A DNA stretch of 50,342 bases. Source: Myxococcota bacterium (GTDB lineage: Bacteria > Myxococcota_A > Polyangia > JAAYKL01). Made by a program: the position numbers and the translations under genes. Below the pieces are notes generated by a model that worked only from the letters and a program-made list of their open reading frames with translations, did no database searches and was not told the origin of the DNA. Below, in pieces: positions 38,001-44,892 of the stretch (position 1 is its first letter; each line of letters starts with the position of its first letter). The DNA lies in assembly GCA_030065855.1 (NCBI GenBank), contig JASJCT010000021.1:1-50342 (forward strand). Reading direction: 5' to 3'.

Positions 38001-38127
38001 CAACGTGGCTTGGCATGCCAACGCTGGCCTGGGTGGGCACGGCGCAACAGCGGCAGATCTGGCCTACATTGCGCTGCAACGCCCGTTCCGCGTGGCTCGC
38101 CACGGGTCGGATATGCTGCCCGAATAG
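35005..38127 (+). CDS. Giant protein with a central membrane hairpin, third cassette gene
   Basis: A 1040-residue protein of unknown function. It starts NYVFLPWMRRGLATEI, then HDVEPNYFPHIEFEQPDFLW and RANDRLRPWLVLVVLS, which I recall from proteins beside DUF6603 genes. Two hydrophobic helices at about 566-589 and 592-611 form a likely membrane hairpin in the middle; the Arg-rich stretch before them (about 495-511) would stay on the cytoplasmic side. The C-terminal third carries FIEAYMLGLNHEMGRELLW, then EYPTDRRGTYFRQFWD, a strongly patterned region at about 775-810. There is no signal peptide. Its start overlaps the stop of the previous gene; the next gene starts 12 bases after its end. Confidence 0.8.
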   Translation: MSETIANYVFLPWMRRGLATEIKRVDGSGPTAPRAQAPVTLKIGANQAPLLRDVTAKLTLFGSGEISSIDRRLIIRRYPAPLSHDVEPNYFPHIEFEQPDFLWRYTPARARANDRLRPWLVLVVLSNTEIAERHPAGGSDKLPWIKTTTAAFLPRLDQSWAWAHVQVSGVTDLQTEDLQKIADQEPARDLSRLLCPRRLAPQTRYTAFLVPAFERGRLAGLGKPVTDSIDGLTPAWTTSPAAVDLPVYDEWSFETGVKGDFESLTRKLRSRALPATVGVRPMDVSTPDPALPAAASSHLGLEGALMAPNAVSPSWDLSERSAFVPKLAELTNLRADLLEGNETDPLVAPPLYGNTYALQDRLAILNGYPSWFHEVNADPRLRTSSGLGTRVVQEQQEQLMAAAWDKVEGVLAMNALLRQAQLARELAKRLHERHIVPMPADALLAVTSPVHGRLRASNAVLASGSSGLGSAPQKTVHAMISQSPIPPGALQTAFRRVTRARGPVKRRQRRETIRPAAPLLERMNRGELRPDPAPRAPERAVTPEQASKGLAPAWIGDRARELLKVAHWIVLAIGLAVLLIALVLWLIGIPVPGLLWGAGAGLSAFSVLVARWARRVRVGSLIRDGLLSADDVQTAPIDPSYQPGLIPPGSNEPIAVATSPGTREQLRTAFVDLLTEWDQPPAPGPVLEPVDMPALASDVSAALAPEKTVVAALKPRWHLPDWVEWKPEDPLEPIMAAPEFERPMYEPLRDLSQEWLMPGVGQIPQNTTTLAITNQRFIEAYMLGLNHEMGRELLWREYPTDRRGTYFRQFWDSRGYVVEQGTAVVPEDLKDIVLLPQWHQLGDNTARKPPPGGDHLVLLVKGEVLRRYPRTMVYAVEATLDENKKRVLGTREKHPVFEGQLNPDIGFFGFELTPNEVHGDTDPSAHQGWFFVLQEQPTEPRFGLDLGETAGYGQAVATWNDLSWKHLATDEQSLKAVEYIDLDTTLPDTRNVVQPSGEPNVAWHANAGLGGHGATAADLAYIALQRPFRVARHGSDMLPE

Positions 38128-38139
38128 GAGTAACGCATC

Positions 38140-41100
38140 ATGCCGAGCGATCCGAGCACCCCTAGACAGGCTCGCCGCGCTGTGGCCCAAGCCCGTGCAG
38201 AACGGGCCCGCACCGTGGCCGATCTGGACCGCAAAAAAGAGGCCCGCGATCTGGCGCGCGCCACCCAGATAGACGTTGATCAGGCCGAAACTGCCTATGC
38301 TGCTGCGGTTAAAACCCTGCGCACCGCGCAGATGGTAGAGCGAGCGGCATGCGAACAATTAACCGCGATTGTGACTGCCGCCCTGCCCCCTGATCCAGCG
38401 GATCAAATCGGCCAGCTAGAAGCGACCTACCCCGCTGCTCTCTTGCCCGTGCGTCTCGAGACCCGGTTTCATCGCACGCCCAATGGGGATCACCCTGGAG
38501 AACTGTGGGTTCGTATCTATCCAGATGGCCTTGTTTCCGATAGCCACGAGCCACTCTTAAACAAACGCGAGATCGAAGACGGCCACGCTGCTTGGCGGCA
38601 AGCCTTTGAGGATGGCGATGCCCAAGAAGCCTGGCGCGGTCTTATCAGCAGCAACACGCGGGAGCGGGCTGCCTGGATCGTAGAACAATGCCGGCCTCAA
38701 AACGCTGAACAGCTGGGGACGGCCGGGGTTGAGCCCCAGTTTGGAACAATCGAGGCGCGGCCTGATAGGTGGACCCGGTCACCCGAGGCGCGCCTGCTAC
38801 CAGATCGATGGATTGTATCGCTCTATGGACAACACCGTACCCCACGTCGGGTCTATAGCAGTCAGGTCGTCGAACCGTTGGCGCTCAGCCTGACCCTGGG
38901 TACGGATGGAGAAGAGCCCGAGCTAAATGACGAATTCGAGCTGAGTGACGACGGGTTGCGCCTTCCCCAAGCACTCAAGTGGGCCTTTGATTTTGATCAA
39001 GCCGTTGCCGTGGGCATGGGGCTTCGCATTCCCCTTGATGTTGCCGAACTCGAACAGGGCTTTGCCAAAGTGCTCGTGATGGGGATGCGCACGTCAGCTG
39101 CGCCAGACGAGGCAGCCGAGGATCTGACAAATCTCATCCAATCCCTGCGGCACACCCGCGGCCTTTCTTTTCTGCGGCAGGGCACGCCGACCAACAACAC
39201 GGATGGCAAACGGGCAGGCAGCGATGATGCGGATCCAAACGGCACCCAAAGCTATGCTGTGGCGTGGGGCAGCCGAGCCCTCGGTGCTAAGAGCGATGGC
39301 CGCCGTGTGGCCGAGGCTCTTGGCATTGACGCCGACGCTCTGAAACGCGTCTCCCGCGCTGATGTAGATGAGCAAGCCCCAGCCCGCGCCATGGCTGAAG
39401 CACTGTGGCCAGCGACCATTGGCTATTTTGTCGACCAGCTGATCGGATTCCAGGCAAACCTCGCAATGGGGGATGCGCTGCGCGATTATTTTATCGACCG
39501 CGTGCGCGGGCGCGGTCCCTTTCCCGCACTGCAAGTCAGTACTGTTCCATACGGTATTCTACCGGTCGGGTCCCTGGATCTGTGGCGAGCAGACCGGCGC
39601 GCTTCATCGGTCGAGCAGGGGCTGGTCCCCCTGTTGCAACGCCTATCCAGGTATTGGGAACAGGCCGCTGTCAGAGCGCCCCACGTGTTTGCGTCTGATG
39701 ATGCAGATGGGGATCTGCTGGCTGTCCTGGGTCAGACCGCCTCGACAAAGGAGGTCTTTGTTCGCAAGGCCATGGGCTGGGAGGCCCGCTGGAACTTGCT
39801 CGCCTTTCTGGGCCTTGGCCCCAATGCCTGGGAGGCTGAAAGGTGGCAAATCCTAGGCGATCTAATAGAAACGCTGGGAATTGAGCATCAGGAGCTCGAT
39901 CCGCGCATTCTTTACCTGGATTATGCTGCCGAGGCCCATCGCTTTTTTGGACCGCTCGTCTCGCCGCCACCCCTGAGCGAGAAAAAAAGCCTGCCGTTCG
40001 ACTATATCGATTGGGTCAGAAATGCCTCTATTCGCGCACTTCGCGACGAGGAGATAGGCCAGCAGACCAAACCCAATGCACTCCTGTACCTGATGCTGCG
40101 ACATGCGATGCTGGCCCTGTACCACAGGGTTGCAGCAAAGGAGCTGTTGGTACACAAGATGATCGGTATTGGAGAGCTGATCGAACCCGAACTCGTGGGC
40201 GTGGCCGCGGTCGAAGCCGCCACGGGCACGATGGGCGTCAGGGTAGCGGGAGATGCCGCTGCAGTGGCAAGAGACGCAACAGCAGAAGGGGTGCGAGCCA
40301 CAGCCTGGGATCACCTGGGAACTGTGGTGCCAGAAGTCTCGACGAATACAGCTATTGGGGATTATGTGGCGACCAATCCCATGCACACGGACGCGGCCGG
40401 TCAGGTGCGACCCGTTTATCCAGAAATCGCGGCCTACAAAGCAGCGCTCGGCAAACTAATGGGCTTACCCACCGCAGAACTCGAGCGGCTCTTTGCCGAG
40501 ACCCTCGACACGTGCTCCCATCGATTCGACGCCTGGGTCACCTCCCTGTTCGCAGGCCGCCTAACGCGCATGCGGGCAGAGCAGGCAACCGGGCTCCACG
40601 TGGGTGCCTACGGCTGGGTCGAAGATCTCCGTCCTGACCCGCCGTCAGTGCGGCAGACAGTGACCCTGCCCGACGGCACCACTGCCGAAGCCCTGACCGA
40701 CAGCGGTGGATATCTGTATGCGCCGTCCATGTTGCATGGGGCAGCTGCTGCTGTTCTGCGCAGCGCCTACTTGACGCGCAGCGGTCAGGATAAAAAGGCG
40801 TATGAGATCAATTTATCCTCGCGCCGAGTGCGCACTGCGATGTGGCTTATGGATACGGTACGAGAGGATCAACCCCTGGGGGCAGCGCTCGGCTATCAGT
40901 TCGAGCGGGGCCTGCACGAAGGGCATCCAGGTGTTGAACTCGATAAGTTTATCGCGCCGTTTCGCAGTCGCTACCCCTTGAAGATACAAGCAGCGTCGCA
41001 ACCATCATCGCCGACCGAATCCATTGCAGCCCGCAATGTCGTGGATGGCCTGCGACTGCAGGAGGCGTACAAAAAAGGAACCATCCCCTGGGGCCAGGCC

Positions 41101-42819
41101 GGCTTTGTCGCTTCGTCCACTGAGCGCCCTGCCATCGAAGCAGAGCTCGACAAGCTCGACGATGCGATCGACGCGGTAAAGGATCTGCTCACAGCAGAAT
41201 CCGTGTACCAGGTCTTGCGGGGCACGCCAGAAGGGGTCAGTGCATCCCTGGATACCATGGCCAAGGGCGTGCGCCCGCCTGAGCCCGAGATCGCCCGGGT
41301 CCCGCGCAGCGGCACTGCTGTGTATCACCGCATTGCCCTGGTTCTCGGTGGAGACCCTGCCCCTCCCCTGCCTGGCTGGGCTGCGCTGCCCCAGTCGCCA
41401 CGGGCAACTGCCGAGCCGTATCTCAATGCCTGGCTGGGCCGCATCCTGGGCGATCCAGCCCAAATTACTTGCCGCGCGACATTGCCTGATGCGTCTGAAA
41501 AGCACATCAGCCTGGCTGATTTGAACCTGCAGCCGCTCGATTTTCTGCAGATCGCCGCAGCCATGGCCAGCGAGCCCCTCGACTCAGAGCTGGATCGCCG
41601 CGTGGCCGAGGTGGTCAATCGCACGGCAGGTGCGGATCGTCCAGTGACAATCGACTACACTGCTACGTCAGGAACCACAAAGACCAGTTTTGCTGCTGTG
41701 TTGGAAGTAGCAATGTCGATTCTAGAGCTGCTCGGTCAGGTCCGTGCACTGACGCCCCAGGATCTACTGCCACCCGAACAAAACCCTGAAACTGCCGACC
41801 CCATGACAGCTGAGCTGACTGCGCGCGCCACAGCTGCTTCCCAGCGTGTGAATAGTGCCATTACCGGTCTAGATACTGCCATTGCTGGGATCGAGGGTGC
41901 ACCTGCTGGCTCGGATCCACCACTAGGCACCCTGCGCACGGCATTAAGCCAGGTCGCGTTACTCGGTGTGGCTGGCGCGTATCCCAGAACCCACCACGGA
42001 AACGCCCCAGAAGCGCGAAGTACCCTGCTAGACGCGGCAAAGAGTGCGCGTGACGAGCTAAAGCGCCGCAAAAAAGCCGCCCAACAGGCCACAGACAACG
42101 TCTCGGCCATGCAGTCGCTGTTTGGCCGGTCGATGTTGATATTGCCCAGGTTCAAGCCGGCCTTTCCAGAAATTCTGGGACCGGCCATCCAAACCGGTCC
42201 CGATCTCGGGGCTGACCCAGACACCGCAGTCGCGGCCTGGCGAGCCCGTGCCAGCCGCGTTCGGCCTGCGCTGGACGCATGGCGGCGCCTTGACATCTAT
42301 GCCCGCATGCTGGGGCATTCCCCTGCAGCGGCAACAGTGGCCCAAATCCCCCACGGCACCCCGCCGGAGCGATGGGTCGGGTTATCTTTCACCGATGAAT
42401 CTGATCGGCCCCTCGGGGGGCGGCTTTCCCTCATTCTCGAGCGGGTGGGTAGTAGTATACAGAGCGCCACTGAGCCCTGGGTTGGCCTCTTGCTCGACGA
42501 TTGGTCAGAGCGAATTCCCACGCCAGAAGAGGATGCTGGGATCGCGTTTCATTATGACGCGCCAGGAGCAGAGGCGCCTAGCGCTATCTTGCTCGCGGTC
42601 ATGCCAGAGGGACCTGAGCGCTGGAGCCTGGACTACATCGAGCAAACCCTGAACGAAACCCTGTCCCTGGCCAAGGTCCGGGCTGTTGACGGTCAAGGAC
42701 TCGGTGCCTTTGATCAGATCCTGCCCATGACCTATCTCGCGTCAAATCCCAAGAACGAAGCCATTTCGACCATTTTTGTCGGCATGCTTGTGGCCGAAGC
42801 CATCATCAAGGGGCAATAA
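38140..42819 (+). CDS. 1559-residue protein of unknown function, fourth cassette gene
   Basis: The largest gene in the window. The N-terminal 75 residues form a charged, Ala-rich coiled coil (ARAERARTVADLDRKKEARD). Then YPAALLPVRLETRFHR and ELWVRIYPDGLVSDSHEP start a long globular region, with WPATIGYFVDQLIGFQANLA near 430, a helical middle near 640-700, and, from about 1250, another helical stretch with many Ala and Arg. No catalytic motif and no membrane helix are clear. The motifs recall proteins found beside DUF6603, so I think it is a structural partner. TAGGAG just before the ATG (about 38126-38131) and the 12-base gap suggest coupled translation with the gene before. Confidence 0.82.
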   Translation: MPSDPSTPRQARRAVAQARAERARTVADLDRKKEARDLARATQIDVDQAETAYAAAVKTLRTAQMVERAACEQLTAIVTAALPPDPADQIGQLEATYPAALLPVRLETRFHRTPNGDHPGELWVRIYPDGLVSDSHEPLLNKREIEDGHAAWRQAFEDGDAQEAWRGLISSNTRERAAWIVEQCRPQNAEQLGTAGVEPQFGTIEARPDRWTRSPEARLLPDRWIVSLYGQHRTPRRVYSSQVVEPLALSLTLGTDGEEPELNDEFELSDDGLRLPQALKWAFDFDQAVAVGMGLRIPLDVAELEQGFAKVLVMGMRTSAAPDEAAEDLTNLIQSLRHTRGLSFLRQGTPTNNTDGKRAGSDDADPNGTQSYAVAWGSRALGAKSDGRRVAEALGIDADALKRVSRADVDEQAPARAMAEALWPATIGYFVDQLIGFQANLAMGDALRDYFIDRVRGRGPFPALQVSTVPYGILPVGSLDLWRADRRASSVEQGLVPLLQRLSRYWEQAAVRAPHVFASDDADGDLLAVLGQTASTKEVFVRKAMGWEARWNLLAFLGLGPNAWEAERWQILGDLIETLGIEHQELDPRILYLDYAAEAHRFFGPLVSPPPLSEKKSLPFDYIDWVRNASIRALRDEEIGQQTKPNALLYLMLRHAMLALYHRVAAKELLVHKMIGIGELIEPELVGVAAVEAATGTMGVRVAGDAAAVARDATAEGVRATAWDHLGTVVPEVSTNTAIGDYVATNPMHTDAAGQVRPVYPEIAAYKAALGKLMGLPTAELERLFAETLDTCSHRFDAWVTSLFAGRLTRMRAEQATGLHVGAYGWVEDLRPDPPSVRQTVTLPDGTTAEALTDSGGYLYAPSMLHGAAAAVLRSAYLTRSGQDKKAYEINLSSRRVRTAMWLMDTVREDQPLGAALGYQFERGLHEGHPGVELDKFIAPFRSRYPLKIQAASQPSSPTESIAARNVVDGLRLQEAYKKGTIPWGQAGFVASSTERPAIEAELDKLDDAIDAVKDLLTAESVYQVLRGTPEGVSASLDTMAKGVRPPEPEIARVPRSGTAVYHRIALVLGGDPAPPLPGWAALPQSPRATAEPYLNAWLGRILGDPAQITCRATLPDASEKHISLADLNLQPLDFLQIAAAMASEPLDSELDRRVAEVVNRTAGADRPVTIDYTATSGTTKTSFAAVLEVAMSILELLGQVRALTPQDLLPPEQNPETADPMTAELTARATAASQRVNSAITGLDTAIAGIEGAPAGSDPPLGTLRTALSQVALLGVAGAYPRTHHGNAPEARSTLLDAAKSARDELKRRKKAAQQATDNVSAMQSLFGRSMLILPRFKPAFPEILGPAIQTGPDLGADPDTAVAAWRARASRVRPALDAWRRLDIYARMLGHSPAAATVAQIPHGTPPERWVGLSFTDESDRPLGGRLSLILERVGSSIQSATEPWVGLLLDDWSERIPTPEEDAGIAFHYDAPGAEAPSAILLAVMPEGPERWSLDYIEQTLNETLSLAKVRAVDGQGLGAFDQILPMTYLASNPKNEAISTIFVGMLVAEAIIKGQ

Positions 42820-42821
42820 CC

Positions 42822-44534
42822 ATGTCTTCCATTACCTATTGGCATCGCCTTGAACCGCGACCCCGCAGCCGCAATCTAAAAAACGCGCTTGGCGCACACG
42901 TCCGAGATCCCTTGTGGTTTCTAACGCGCCAGTGGCAGGTCGGCGAGTTCCACGGCGAAGACGCGGCCTCTCCAGCGTACATTCAAATGAAAGCGCGCAT
43001 CGCGCCCATTGATCGCTGGGAGGGTGCCCTTGGGCATGGACGCGACTTTGACAACCAGGCACCGCTAGAAGCCCTGGTGGAAGCCGAAGCATTTTCAGTG
43101 GATTGGGCCACGTCAGTAGAGCTCGGCCAAACACTCGAGAAGCTGCTGATTGCAGCGGGCGTGCCCCAGGTGGACGTGACCGCCATCCAGGGTGCCTATC
43201 CAGTGCCAACCCTAGGCACGGCCGGGGATGAACTCCTCCGGGATCCAGCTACACAGCGCTTCCTGCTGGTGTGCGGTGGTCGTGGGATCGACGGTGCCAA
43301 GGCATTTATCGAAGCAGTAGATGCAGCGCCAGGACTGCCAGCGAGCATTCCCCCCTTGAGCGACGTTCCCTCGGCCAAGAGCGCCTTTGCCGCCTTTATC
43401 GAACACGTCCGAAAAGTCCACGTTGGGCTCGGCAATGCAGATGCGCCAGGGTGGGTCCCAGAACGGCTCGAGTACAAAACCAGGGTGTATGGCACTGACC
43501 CTTCTGGAGAGCGCGTTGGGCTCTTGGGTGAGCCAGGGTTGCACGGCGACTTGGACTGGTACGCGTTTGATGCGTCATTGCCTGACGACCAGGCGCCAGT
43601 GCCAGGCGCAGTGACATCGATTTCAGAAAGCGTGCTGCCCTCGGGCATTCGCTTCCCAGGCCTGCCGAAAAAACGGTGGTGGGAGCTCGAAGATGCGCGG
43701 CTCGCCATGAGCGACGTCCATGTGGATCGGCGGGAGATTGGAAAGCTGCTGCTCCTCGATTTCATGCTGGTGCATGGCAACGATTGGTTCATGGTGCCAT
43801 TTCTTCAGCGGGTGGGCTCAATGCTGCGCGTCGATTCCCTATTTGTCCACGATGTTTTTGGCGGGGTGACCGCTATTGATCGGGCAGACCAAAAGGAACC
43901 GTCTCGGTGGACCCTGTTTTCCACTTCTATCCAAGGGACGTCTGAGGCGCTCGCAGACTACTTTGTGCTGCCCCCCAGTGTCGGGCCAATGGGCTTGCAC
44001 GGGATCGAGCTTGAAGAAACGCGGTTTTTCAGAGACGAGACCGCCAATATGGTCTGGGCAGTGGAACATCAGATCGAGAATCCACTTGGGCGCGCCCGGC
44101 CCGGTCGGGAGCGATCGCTTGCGGGTCAAACAGGGGAACCTGCGCCGCCGCCAACCGATGCGCCACTTCGATATCGCCTGCAGACCACGGTGCCCGAGCA
44201 TTGGATTCCATTCGTGCCCGTGCAGGTAGATGCAGCGCGTCGCGCTATTGCATTGGAACGCGCGGCAATGCAGCGCAGCACAACAACGGGAACCGTCACC
44301 GTGCAGCCAGTCGGAAGGATACTGAATCCGTCATCAATCGGATCGACCGATCCCTACCGCGTTCGGGAGGAAGAAATCACCCGCAGTGGTCTGCGCGTGA
44401 CCCGCCAGGTTCGCTACGGCAGATGGATCGATGGATCTACCCATGTGTGGATCGCTCGCGCCAAGCGGGCTGGATTGGGAGAAGGCAGCAGCGGCCTCCG
44501 CTATGACGAGGCCGTGGATACACGGCAGAAATAA
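42822..44534 (+). CDS. 570-residue protein of unknown function, fifth cassette gene
   Basis: Begins two bases after the stop of the previous gene. It has the motifs SITYWHRLEPRPRSRNLK and DPLWFLTRQWQVGEFHG (about 30-47), then EDAASPAYIQ, LLLLDFMLVHGNDWFMVPF and LADYFVLPPSVGPMGLHGIE. The last 130 residues are Arg-rich and include a basic segment of coiled-coil type. No signal peptide and no known domain. By position it is the last gene of the cassette. It could be a cap, baseplate or recruiting part of an assembly made by the larger proteins; that is inference. No obvious terminator follows in the AT-rich gap. Confidence 0.82.
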   Translation: MSSITYWHRLEPRPRSRNLKNALGAHVRDPLWFLTRQWQVGEFHGEDAASPAYIQMKARIAPIDRWEGALGHGRDFDNQAPLEALVEAEAFSVDWATSVELGQTLEKLLIAAGVPQVDVTAIQGAYPVPTLGTAGDELLRDPATQRFLLVCGGRGIDGAKAFIEAVDAAPGLPASIPPLSDVPSAKSAFAAFIEHVRKVHVGLGNADAPGWVPERLEYKTRVYGTDPSGERVGLLGEPGLHGDLDWYAFDASLPDDQAPVPGAVTSISESVLPSGIRFPGLPKKRWWELEDARLAMSDVHVDRREIGKLLLLDFMLVHGNDWFMVPFLQRVGSMLRVDSLFVHDVFGGVTAIDRADQKEPSRWTLFSTSIQGTSEALADYFVLPPSVGPMGLHGIELEETRFFRDETANMVWAVEHQIENPLGRARPGRERSLAGQTGEPAPPPTDAPLRYRLQTTVPEHWIPFVPVQVDAARRAIALERAAMQRSTTTGTVTVQPVGRILNPSSIGSTDPYRVREEEITRSGLRVTRQVRYGRWIDGSTHVWIARAKRAGLGEGSSGLRYDEAVDTRQK

Positions 44535-44892
44535 ATACAGACACGCTAACCCCCCCCTGCTCCTTGTTACGTAACTATATTCCCCTGAGAATGTAATTAT
44601 CTGATATATTGGTAACTTGCAATTTGAACTTTATCTTGGAAAGGGAGTTCTATTTTTATCTCAACTTCAATTTTTTCAATGATTTCAGAAAAATAGAGAT
44701 GAGCGTAACGATCACCATACAATCCAACAGTCTATTACTGCGTTTGGCATGTATCTTTCTAAGTAAACACTCGCAGGCTATTTGAAGTTTATAAAAGATG
44801 TAAATAGAAAAAGATTAACTTTATAAATTAAATTAATCAGGTATAAGCAAAAAGCATCATTGCAAGATGACATCTTGCTTTAGGAGGAACCC
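44535..44892. other. AT-rich gap after the cassette
   Basis: About 358 bases, sharply more AT-rich than the cassette. It probably carries the promoter of the 925-residue lipoprotein. The only structured element I see is the palindrome at 44862-44878. I found no clear hairpin-plus-T terminator for the cassette. Confidence 0.5.
44862..44878. promoter_or_regulatory. Perfect palindrome just upstream of the lipoprotein start
   Basis: GCAAGATGACATCTTGC is an exact inverted repeat of eight bases around one central base. It ends four bases before the AGGAGG (44883-44888) of the gene at 44893, so it lies in the leader. It could be a repressor operator or, as a six-base stem with a five-base loop, an RNA hairpin that limits access to the binding site. 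Confidence 0.4.
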
